DNA of 64,000 nt from Zobellia roscoffensis (GTDB lineage: Bacteria; Bacteroidota; Bacteroidia; Flavobacteriales; Flavobacteriaceae), in the NCBI RefSeq assembly GCF_015330165.1, contig NZ_JADDXT010000002.1, positions 2,044,504 to 2,108,503 of the forward strand. The letters are read 5' to 3'. The notes below the pieces were generated by a model that did no database searches, was not told where the DNA came from, and was given only the letters and a program-made list of their open reading frames with translations. Each line of letters opens with the position of its first letter. Position 1 is the first letter of the stretch. Positions 1 to 7,078 of the stretch are shown piece by piece. Position numbers and translations under genes: made by a program.

Positions 1-489
1 GTTGAACTGTAAATAAGTCACCCAGTCCGCTTCAGCTTCATTGGCTTCAAGTGCCTTGTGCCACAAATCCACTAACAAAAGATTACTGTTCAAGGATTCT
101 TTACCTCCCTTCAATAAAATTTTGTTCCCGGATTTGAAAGCGATACCGGCAGCCTCAATAGTAACATCCGGTCTGGATTCATAAATAATAAGAATCGTTC
201 CGAAAGGAGCGGTTTTATTGCTTACCTGCATGCCGTTTTCATGCTCAAAACTAAAAAGTTCTACACCCAATGGGTCTTCTTGAGCGGCAAGTTGTTGCAG
301 GCTTAAAATCATACCGTCAATTTTGCCTTGGTCAACTTTAAGTCGATCACGCATGGCAAGGTCATCACCTGTATAACCTTCCATATCCTTTTTATTGGCC
401 TCAAGAATGGCTGAGCGTTCTTGATTTATCAAATGGGCCATATCCGAAAGAACGGCGTTGCGTTGTTTTATATCCAATAATAAACTCAT
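1..489 (-). CDS. proA: Gamma-glutamyl phosphate reductase, N-terminal part (cut by window edge)
   Basis: The first 163 codons of an open frame start at an ATG at 489 and run off the left edge. The translation begins MSLLLDIKQRNAVLSDMA and contains the segment FGTILIIYESRPDVT, typical of ProA. ProA reduces gamma-glutamyl phosphate to glutamate semialdehyde in cytoplasmic proline synthesis. The start codon overlaps the argD stop by one base (TAATG), so the two are probably translationally coupled. The catalytic cysteine region lies outside the window. The identification rests on the N-terminal domain only but is firm given proC and argD upstream. Confidence 0.93.
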   Translation of the reverse strand, partial: MSLLLDIKQRNAVLSDMAHLINQERSAILEANKKDMEGYTGDDLAMRDRLKVDQGKIDGMILSLQQLAAQEDPLGVELFSFEHENGMQVSNKTAPFGTILIIYESRPDVTIEAAGIAFKSGNKILLKGGKESLNSNLLLVDLWHKALEANEAEADWVTYLQFN

Positions 490-1613
490 TACAATTCAGC
501 TTTTAAAGCGGTGAAAAAAGTGTCTAAATGGTTTTCGGTAATATTCAATGCAGGTAGTACTCGTAAAACGAATTTGTCTTTGGCACCACCTGTAAATAAG
601 TGTTGATCGTGAATCAGTCTCTTTCTTAAATCGGCCACTTCAAAATCAAATTCTAGTCCGAGCATTAAACCTCGGCCTTTTACTTTTTTAATTTGAGGTA
701 TTTCTGCCGCTAGCGCTCTAAAGTATCCCTCTAAATGAGCTGCGTTTTCGATCAGTTTTTCCTCTTCTAAAACTTCTAAAACCGCTAATGTGGCTACGGA
801 AGCCAAATGGTTTCCGCCAAAAGTGGTGCCTAATAACCCGTAGGAAGCTTTAATATCTTCATGTATTAAAATGCCGCCAACAGGAAAGCCGTTACCCATT
901 CCTTTTGCTACAGAGATAATATCCGGTTGTATATCATGATGTTGAAAAGCGAAGAATTTACCACTTCTGCCAAAACCACACTGTACTTCATCGGCAATCA
1001 ATACGGCTTTATTAATTTTGGATAATTGAGCCACTTGCTGATAAAAATCGGTTGTTGGTTCATCTAAACCTCCAACACCTTGAATGGTTTCTATAATCAC
1101 CGCACAAACATCGCCTTTTTCTATTTCGGTTTGAAAAGCTTCTAAATCATTCAAAGGAAGAAATGTCACCTTTTGCTGTAAATTGATAGGTGCATTAATC
1201 TTTGGATTATCCGTAGCCGCAACGGCCGCAGAAGTACGCCCATGAAAGCCATTGGTGAAGGCTATTACTCTAGACTTTCCAGTGTGAAAGGAAGCTAGTT
1301 TTAACGCATTCTCATTAGCTTCGGCACCTGAATTGCACAAAAACAGATTGTAATTTTCACAGCCTGAAAGCTGACCGAGTTTAGCAGCCAGTTCTTCTTG
1401 TAGCGGATTTTTAACCGAGTTGCTGTAGAAACCTATTTTATTTAGCTGGTCCGTAAGACGTTTTACGTAATGCGGGTGTGAATGACCAATGGAGATTACG
1501 GCGTGACCTCCGTAAAAATCCAAAAATTCGGTTCCTTTATCATCGGTTACTACTATCCCCTTTGCCGATACAGGGGTTACATCGTATAATGGGTAAACAT
1601 CAAATAAATTCAT
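489..1613 (-). CDS. argD: Acetyl/succinyl-ornithine aminotransferase
   Basis: This is a class-III PLP-dependent aminotransferase of 374 residues. I chose the ATG at 1613 (MNLFDVYPLY) because the family normally begins there; a frame extending to 1637 adds eight unlikely residues. Visible motifs are CNSGAEANENALKLA (about 93-107), the metal/PLP Asp in ADEVQCGFGRSG (about 208-219) and the probable PLP lysine K237 in SVAKGMGNG. It transaminates N-acyl-glutamate semialdehyde to N-acylornithine. In Bacteroidota the acyl group is often succinyl, but the sequence does not decide this. It sits between proC and proA in one minus-strand operon. Confidence 0.93.
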   Translation of the reverse strand: MNLFDVYPLYDVTPVSAKGIVVTDDKGTEFLDFYGGHAVISIGHSHPHYVKRLTDQLNKIGFYSNSVKNPLQEELAAKLGQLSGCENYNLFLCNSGAEANENALKLASFHTGKSRVIAFTNGFHGRTSAAVAATDNPKINAPINLQQKVTFLPLNDLEAFQTEIEKGDVCAVIIETIQGVGGLDEPTTDFYQQVAQLSKINKAVLIADEVQCGFGRSGKFFAFQHHDIQPDIISVAKGMGNGFPVGGILIHEDIKASYGLLGTTFGGNHLASVATLAVLEVLEEEKLIENAAHLEGYFRALAAEIPQIKKVKGRGLMLGLEFDFEVADLRKRLIHDQHLFTGGAKDKFVLRVLPALNITENHLDTFFTALKAEL

Positions 1614-1667
1614 AACTTTTACTGTTGAGCTAATCATAGCTTCTTGTATTTTATTAGAGAGATGTTT

Positions 1668-2468
1668 TTATAACTGGTTCTCTTTAATTCTACTGATTTT
1701 TTCATAGGATGCTACAATTCCCTGAATAAGGGAAGAGCTCAGTCCTTGGTGTTCCATTTCGTTCAAGCCTTGAATGGTACAGCCTTTTGGCGTGGTGACC
1801 CTATCGATTTCCGCTTCTGGGTGACTGCCGGATTCGATTAATAAACTAGCGGCACCACTACAGGTGTGCATGGCTAACTCTTGAGCCTCTTTTGCATCAA
1901 AACCTAACTGAATGGCACCTTGGGTGGTGGCACGTATCAAGCGCATCCAAAAAGCAACTCCGCTGGCACAGATTACCGTTGCCGCTTGCATTTGCGTTTC
2001 TGGGATTTCCATGGAATGACCCATACGATTGAAAATAGCCTTGGCCAATTCAATTTTCTTTTTGCCCTTTTCATTACTACAGATACAGGTCATAGATTGC
2101 CCTACGGAAATAGCCGTGTTGGGCATGCTACGGATAATATTATAATCCGAACCAAGAATAGCTTCCATTTTAGCAATACTAAAACCGGTAATAGTAGAAA
2201 TAACCACGTGGTTATCGGTTAGCAAATCCTTAGTGCTTTCCAAGATATTCTCAAGCTGACTAGGTTGAACAGCCAAAATAATAATATCGGATTTTTTTAC
2301 GGCCTCACGATTATCCGAAGTAATGGTAACATTGCCATAGTTGGAATATTCTTCTATTTCAGCCGTATTTCTTTTGGTAAGATACATGGTTGTGGCTCCG
2401 TTGGAATTTAAAATCCCTTTGGCGATGGAAAGGCCCAAATTACCTGCTCCTATGATGGCTATTTTCAT
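1668..2468 (-). CDS. proC: Pyrroline-5-carboxylate reductase
   Basis: The 266-residue protein begins MKIAIIGAGNLGLSIAKGIL, a dinucleotide-binding Rossmann fold with GxGxxG. The C-terminal half carries the ProC dimerisation region with the conserved segments SGVAFWMRLIRA and TTPKGCTIQGLNEME. It reduces pyrroline-5-carboxylate to proline with NAD(P)H. Its place inside an arginine operon fits shared glutamate-semialdehyde chemistry. The gap to argD is 54 bases and to argC 121 bases, with no terminator that I can see. Confidence 0.94.
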   Translation of the reverse strand: MKIAIIGAGNLGLSIAKGILNSNGATTMYLTKRNTAEIEEYSNYGNVTITSDNREAVKKSDIIILAVQPSQLENILESTKDLLTDNHVVISTITGFSIAKMEAILGSDYNIIRSMPNTAISVGQSMTCICSNEKGKKKIELAKAIFNRMGHSMEIPETQMQAATVICASGVAFWMRLIRATTQGAIQLGFDAKEAQELAMHTCSGAASLLIESGSHPEAEIDRVTTPKGCTIQGLNEMEHQGLSSSLIQGIVASYEKISRIKENQL

Positions 2469-2589
2469 AATCTTTTAGTATTGAGTTATGAGTAAAATGT
2501 ACGTAGTACATCTTGTTCAAAACTGAGTGTTCATTACTTATAAGTAGACCTTTTTATTTAATGTTTTAATTTGTTTTCTATAGGTCTGT

Positions 2590-3564
2590 TTAGAAAACGC
2601 CTGCTTTTAAATTAAGACCGGCTGCTTCTTCAAAGTCAAAAATCAAGTTCATATTCTGTACCGCTTGCCCAGAGGCGCCTTTTAACAAGTTGTCTATTGC
2701 AGAGGTAATAAGCAATGTGTTCCCATGTTTGTGCAAGTGAATATGACATTGATTGGTATTCACAATTTGTTTGAGGTGAATGGGCTCTTCGGCTATTTGC
2801 GTAAAAAGTGCATCCGCATAAAAATCTTTGTACAACTTAACGGCTTCTTCTAAACTGCCATCAAACTCTGTATAGGCCGTTGCTAAAATACCACGAGTGA
2901 AATTACCCCTATTTGGGAGGAAAAACAACTCTCCCGAATTGGGCTGCAAAGATTTTAAACTCTCGTTGATTTCACCCAAATGTTGATGTGTAAAGGGTTT
3001 GTACCAGCTCACATTGTTATTTCTCCAACTAAAATGAGATGTAGCGGAGGGACTAACGCCCGCACCTGTACTACCTGTAACGGCATTAATGTGTACCGTA
3101 TTTCCAAGTTTATTCTCTTTTGCCAAAGGAAGAAGGCCTAATTGAATAGCCGTTGCAAAACAACCCGGGTTTGCGATATAATTCGCCTTTTTAATTGCTT
3201 CTTTTTTAAGTTCCGGAAGTCCGTAAACAAACTCTTTTCCTTCAAAAACAGCGTGGGCCTGAAGCCTAAAATCGTTGCTGAGGTCAATTATTTTGGTGTC
3301 TTTGGAGAACTCGTTTTCCTGTAAAAATTTAGAGGAATTACCGTGCCCCAAACACAGGAAAACCAAATCTACATCAGGATTTACAGTTCCTGTAAACTCC
3401 ATTTCGGTAGTGCCTAATAAATCGGCATGGGCCGTTGTGACTTTCTTTCCGGCTCTGGTAGTGCTGAAAACGAAATCTATTTCAGCTTCTGGGTGATGCA
3501 GGAGAATTCTAATCAGTTCACCGCCCGTATAACCAGAACCTCCTATGATACCAACTTTAATCAT
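2590..3564 (-). CDS. argC: N-acetyl-gamma-glutamyl-phosphate reductase
   Basis: The 324-residue protein starts MIKVGIIGGSGYTGGELIRIL, the NADP-binding Rossmann fold of ArgC, and has the catalytic cysteine in ANPGCFAT (about C135). It reduces N-acyl-glutamyl phosphate to the semialdehyde. Its start lies eight bases inside the end of argG, so the two are probably coupled. Length and motifs are normal for the short bacterial ArgC type. Confidence 0.95.
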   Translation of the reverse strand: MIKVGIIGGSGYTGGELIRILLHHPEAEIDFVFSTTRAGKKVTTAHADLLGTTEMEFTGTVNPDVDLVFLCLGHGNSSKFLQENEFSKDTKIIDLSNDFRLQAHAVFEGKEFVYGLPELKKEAIKKANYIANPGCFATAIQLGLLPLAKENKLGNTVHINAVTGSTGAGVSPSATSHFSWRNNNVSWYKPFTHQHLGEINESLKSLQPNSGELFFLPNRGNFTRGILATAYTEFDGSLEEAVKLYKDFYADALFTQIAEEPIHLKQIVNTNQCHIHLHKHGNTLLITSAIDNLLKGASGQAVQNMNLIFDFEEAAGLNLKAGVF

Positions 3565-4747
3565 CGCTAGAATTTACATGGTTATAAATCTTCCCGGAAT
3601 TGGAAAGTATTTTGATGAATCCTTTGGCGTCATCCGCAGACCATCCTTTGTTTACTTCTCCGTAGCTTCCAAAAGCATCGGTCATTAAATCATGCTCCGA
3701 AGAAATTCCGTTCAATCTAAACTGAAAAGGATAAAGGCTAATGAAAACATCACCGGAAACGTTCTTTTGCGTATCCGTTAGGAAAGCTTCTATGTTTCTC
3801 ATTACGGCATCTAGGTAGTTGCCTTCGTGCAATAACATGCCATAGAAGTTACCCTGTTGTTCTTTTTGGAACTGTTGCCATTTGGTAAGGGTGTGTTTTT
3901 CCAACAAGTGGTGTGCTTTAATAATAATTAACGCAGCAGCAGCTTCAAAACCAACTCTACCTTTTGTACCGATAATAGTATCGCCTACATGAATGTCTCT
4001 ACCTATAGCATATTTTGAGGCCATGGCCTCTAGTTTTTCTATATTGGCAACGGGACCATTTTTAACGCCATCAATAGCAACTAATTCTCCTGTTTCAAAA
4101 GTTAGCTTTACATCTGTAGGCTCTTTTTCCTGTAATTGGCTTGGGTATGCACTATCGGGTAACGCTCTTTGGGAAGTTAATGTTTCTTCACCACCAACGG
4201 AAGTACCCCAAAGCCCTCTGTTTATAGAGTATTTTGCTTTTTCCCAAGGATAGTCTATACCGTTCTCTTTTAGGTAGGCAATTTCTGCCTCTCTAGATAG
4301 TTTGTTATCTCTAATGGGAGTAATAATTTCTATTTCTGGAGCAATGATTTGAAAAATCATGTCAAATCTCACTTGGTCATTACCGGCGCCCGTACTACCA
4401 TGGGCTATATAATTAGCGCCGATTTTTTTGGCATAGTTTACAATTTCAATAGCCTGTACGATTCGCTCTGCACTAACTGATAGTGGGTAGGTATTGTTCT
4501 TTAGAACATTTCCGAAGATAAGGTACTTAACTACCTTGTCATAAAAAATCTGAACGGCATCAATAGAAGTATACGAACTAGCTCCTAATTGTATAGATTT
4601 TTCTTCTATGGAGGCAATTTCTTCTTTTGAAAAACCGCCTGTGTTTACGCTTACTGCGTGTACTTCAAAACCTTTTTCCTGTGATAGGTATTTAGCGCAG
4701 TAGGAAGTGTCTAATCCGCCGCTGTATGCTAAAACTAATTTTTTCAT
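3557..4747 (-). CDS. argG: Argininosuccinate synthase
   Basis: The 396-residue protein starts MKKLVLAYSGGLDTSYCAKYL. The SGGLDTS P-loop is the ATP-pyrophosphatase signature of ArgG. Further segments AHGSTGAGNDQVRF and YSINRGLWGTSVGGE match citrulline/aspartate-binding regions. It condenses citrulline and aspartate in the next-to-last step of arginine synthesis. The gene follows the GNAT gene after 53 bases and overlaps argC by eight bases. Confidence 0.95.
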   Translation of the reverse strand: MKKLVLAYSGGLDTSYCAKYLSQEKGFEVHAVSVNTGGFSKEEIASIEEKSIQLGASSYTSIDAVQIFYDKVVKYLIFGNVLKNNTYPLSVSAERIVQAIEIVNYAKKIGANYIAHGSTGAGNDQVRFDMIFQIIAPEIEIITPIRDNKLSREAEIAYLKENGIDYPWEKAKYSINRGLWGTSVGGEETLTSQRALPDSAYPSQLQEKEPTDVKLTFETGELVAIDGVKNGPVANIEKLEAMASKYAIGRDIHVGDTIIGTKGRVGFEAAAALIIIKAHHLLEKHTLTKWQQFQKEQQGNFYGMLLHEGNYLDAVMRNIEAFLTDTQKNVSGDVFISLYPFQFRLNGISSEHDLMTDAFGSYGEVNKGWSADDAKGFIKILSNSGKIYNHVNSSDD

Positions 4748-4800
4748 TTTACAAATTGTGTTGTTTCGGCCAAGATTGAATAATTCATTGACCTATTAGG

Positions 4801-5424
4801 TTATTCGTTTGTTTTCTTTTTTAAGAAAAGTGATTCTTTTATGCTTTTTAACCTTTTGAAAGCTTTGCTGTTCACTTCTTCTTTTGGAGCCTTTTTTTCT
4901 TTGGTCGCTGCATCATAGAGCATACCTGTACAGAGGCACATTTTACGCTCGGTGCGGGTAAGAATGTCAAAGTTTTTGCAGGTCTGGCAGCCTTTCCAAA
5001 ATTCAGGGTCATCAGTTAGTTCTGAAAATGTAACGGGCTTATAGCCAAGCTCATAATTCATTTTCATTACGGCTAACCCCGTGGTGATACCAAATATTTT
5101 GGCATCTGGAAATTTCTCTCTCGAAAGTTCGAAGATTCTTTTTTTAATTTCTTTCGCCAATCCCTGATTTCTATAGTCAGGATGAACGATAAGACCAGAG
5201 TTGGCTACGAATTTCTCGTGCCCCCAGACTTCTATATAACAGAAGCCGGCAAACTTGTCACCATCTAAAGCAATAACGGCGTTGCCGTTTTCCAAACGTT
5301 TTTGAATATATTCTGGTGTACGCTTGGCAATGCCAGTACCTCTTACTTTAGCAGATTCCGTAATGGTGTCGCTAATGATTTGGGCGTATTTAATATGTGA
5401 CTTGTTAGCAATAATTAGTTTCAT
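4801..5424 (-). CDS. GNAT acyltransferase with a C-terminal cysteine cluster, first gene of the arg operon
   Basis: This 207-residue protein has a GNAT fold with the acyl-CoA loop PDYRNQGLAKEI (about 82-93). I chose the ATG at 5424; a TTG six bases upstream is the only other close option. The region after about residue 145 carries four cysteines as CxxC and CxC (about C146, C149, C163, C165), which could bind a metal, followed by a Lys-rich tail. Its leading position before argG suggests it acts on glutamate or an arginine-pathway intermediate. The substrate is not visible in the sequence. The start codon overlaps the stop of a 25-codon ORF as ATGA. Confidence 0.8.
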   Translation of the reverse strand: MKLIIANKSHIKYAQIISDTITESAKVRGTGIAKRTPEYIQKRLENGNAVIALDGDKFAGFCYIEVWGHEKFVANSGLIVHPDYRNQGLAKEIKKRIFELSREKFPDAKIFGITTGLAVMKMNYELGYKPVTFSELTDDPEFWKGCQTCKNFDILTRTERKMCLCTGMLYDAATKEKKAPKEEVNSKAFKRLKSIKESLFLKKKTNE

Positions 5425-5498
5425 TGCCAAAAGGGTTTAAACTGTAAGAAAAAATGAATTGTTGTTTGTTGTGCGGAAATGGACTCACCTATTTCCAT
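5421..5498 (-). CDS. Second leader ORF, 25 codons, ends on the GNAT start codon
   Basis: A short ORF starts at the ATG at 5498 (MEIGESISAQQ), ends in KPFWQ, and its TGA overlaps the GNAT ATG as ATGA. Its own ATG lies inside the 3' arm of the 10-nt inverted repeat of the leader. The overlap would let terminating ribosomes re-start on the GNAT gene. There is no protein-level support, and 25 stop-free codons can occur by chance, so this is an inference from architecture. Confidence 0.4.
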   Translation of the reverse strand: MEIGESISAQQTTIHFFLQFKPFWQ

Positions 5499-5599
5499 GA
5501 AATATGATACACCCCTACGGGCGACGACGGCGAGAAAACGGGCGAACGGGAGCAAGGTTGCTCAAAGTTTTAGATATGTGTCTTTGTCCTTTCATGGAA
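5475..5599 (-). promoter_or_regulatory. Candidate arginine-responsive leader RNA with competing stems
   Basis: Read on the minus strand, TTCCATGAAA (5599-5590) is a perfect 10-nt inverted repeat of TTTCATGGAA (5502-5493). The first arm holds the start codon of the Arg-rich peptide and the second arm the start codon of the 25-codon ORF. GGAAAT (5496-5491) can pair instead with ATTTCC (5480-5475), so the two stems exclude each other. A small hairpin GAGCAA/TTGCTC (5563-5550) lies in the peptide's coding region. The region 5550-5518 is C-rich, as Rho loading sites often are. I see no stem with an adjoining T-run. Confidence 0.55.
5515..5595 (-). CDS. Arginine-rich leader peptide (26 codons) of the arg operon
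   Basis: An ORF from the ATG at 5595 to the TAG at 5517-5515 begins MKGQRHIS and ends PVRPFSRRRRP. The four adjacent Arg codons are CGC CGT CGT CGC, just before the stop, with two more Arg codons upstream (AGA and CGC). It starts about seven bases after a TACATTTG -7 box, so the transcript may be nearly leaderless. Clustered codons for the pathway's end product directly upstream of its biosynthetic genes are the hallmark of a peptide-controlled attenuator. The local GC content is clearly above the surroundings. Confidence 0.72.
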   Translation of the reverse strand: MKGQRHISKTLSNLAPVRPFSRRRRP

Positions 5600-5602
5600 G
5601 GT

Positions 5603-5633
5603 CAAATGTACAAGATTATGCCGAAAGTATAAA
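5603..5633 (-). promoter_or_regulatory. Bacteroidota-type promoter of the arg operon leader
   Basis: On the minus strand TTTA (5633-5630), a 19-base spacer and TACATTTG (5610-5603) match the TTTG-N19-TAnnTTTG consensus with one mismatch in the -33 box. The predicted start falls around 5597, only a base or two before the leader peptide ATG. Confidence 0.6.
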
Positions 5634-5642
5634 GGTGTGAGG

Positions 5643-7004
5643 TTAATTTTTACGAAAAATAACAAATTGTTCTTTTGAGTTAAAAATTTCGTAAATCAAA
5701 AACACATATACAGAAATATATTCAACAGCGATTAGCGTTAGGTTTTCTTTAAAGTCAACCTTTGAATACGCGTAGTAACTGAGGACCACTGTGGCTGACC
5801 AAAGTACCGCATATTTGTATTTGGTAAATACACCTAATACCACCAAAAAGATGATATACCAAGGATGTACAGTGGCAGACATGAAATAATACAGCGTAAG
5901 TACGGCCATCATTGAGGTAATTAATGTTGGTATTTTTTGATTGTCCCTAAGAAAAGTGAATAACAGTACAAATAGGATAGTTAATATAGGTGTGATTTTT
6001 CCATAGGTTTTTATAAGTTCCCACGGTTTTCCGTTAAATTGAACGGCAATGTATTTTATAGCATTGTATAGACCGGCATTAAATTCAAAATTTGAAAACC
6101 AGAGTCCGACTGTTTTGGAATAGTTCGCAATAAATTCAGAAGAATAAAAGGGAACAAATAGCAATACACATGTAACTCCTATAATCATGTAGAAGCTTAC
6201 ACTTTTTTTAAATCCTAAATGTTTTAGAAAGAGCGGTAGAAACAATAAAGGTACTAGTTTAACACAAATGGATAACGCGTAAGGAATGGCAGCCAGAGCC
6301 CATTTTTTTATGGATAATAGGTATAGTGCCCATACAAAAAAGAAAAGCATAACACCTTCAAAATGTAGGTTTCCTGTTAGTTCAATTATGACTAGAGGGT
6401 TTAAGAAGTACCAAAAAATAAGGTGTGGTGAATGGTTAAGGTTTTTTAGTAGTTTTCTCCCAAAATAGAAAATACCTATATCAGCTAAAATAATCATGGT
6501 TTTGATAACCAGAACAGAACCCATTATGCTTTTTGCACCCAATAAGGCTGCTAGGGCAAAGAGCAACTGGTTTAATGGAGGGTAATTGCTGAAATGCTTC
6601 GCACTTAAGCTTCCCATGCTATCGTAAAGGAGTTGGGCGTTGGGGATAACCAAATCACTTTGGGTAATCAAATCGTTTGGAACTTCTAGATAAGGATTGA
6701 TAAAATTGGCAACTAGGTGCCCATCCCAAATAAAACGATAATAATCCTGGGAGAGGTTGGGTTCTGTGGTTAAGAATATCAACCTGAAAATAATACCTAC
6801 TACCAAGAGAAATTTGAAATTCCATTTTTCAAACTGTATCAGCTTAAAACATAGAAAAAAGGAAGCAGCAAAAAGCGTTAAGAGTTTAATGAAATCCGTT
6901 CGCTCCAAATGAAAGGCAAAGGTGAAATAAAAAATAGCACCTAATAATGCCATAAGTACAGGCACCTTGTGAAGCTTCCAATATGTAGTGAGACGGTTGG
7001 GCAT
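5643..7004 (-). CDS. GT87-like (mannosyltransferase-type) multi-pass membrane glycosyltransferase
   Basis: The 453-residue protein has around ten or more hydrophobic helices. The loop LSQDYYRFIWDGHLVANFINPY (about 94-115) is the typical acidic loop after the first helices of polyprenyl-phosphate-sugar-dependent GT-C enzymes. Such enzymes transfer a sugar from a lipid carrier on the outer face of the cytoplasmic membrane. It is the last gene of the glycan operon, 74 bases after the large GT2 gene. The linked small DPM1-like GT2 could supply its lipid-linked sugar. The exact acceptor is unknown. Confidence 0.72.
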   Translation of the reverse strand: MPNRLTTYWKLHKVPVLMALLGAIFYFTFAFHLERTDFIKLLTLFAASFFLCFKLIQFEKWNFKFLLVVGIIFRLIFLTTEPNLSQDYYRFIWDGHLVANFINPYLEVPNDLITQSDLVIPNAQLLYDSMGSLSAKHFSNYPPLNQLLFALAALLGAKSIMGSVLVIKTMIILADIGIFYFGRKLLKNLNHSPHLIFWYFLNPLVIIELTGNLHFEGVMLFFFVWALYLLSIKKWALAAIPYALSICVKLVPLLFLPLFLKHLGFKKSVSFYMIIGVTCVLLFVPFYSSEFIANYSKTVGLWFSNFEFNAGLYNAIKYIAVQFNGKPWELIKTYGKITPILTILFVLLFTFLRDNQKIPTLITSMMAVLTLYYFMSATVHPWYIIFLVVLGVFTKYKYAVLWSATVVLSYYAYSKVDFKENLTLIAVEYISVYVFLIYEIFNSKEQFVIFRKN

Positions 7005-7078
7005 TTAACGGTTTGTTCTAATACCGAAAAAATAAGAAATTTAAATGGACTTGATGGTGTTAAAGGAGTTAAGATTCG

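Noticed and set aside
5449..5454. T6 run as an intrinsic terminator of the arg leader
   Set aside because: No stem-loop directly precedes it; the nearest hairpin ends about 20 bases upstream.
5475..5600. GC-rich block read as a free-standing small RNA gene
   Set aside because: The Arg-rich ORF, the promoter just upstream and the position before the arg operon explain it better as an mRNA leader. A covariance-model search against known flavobacterial RNA families would settle it.
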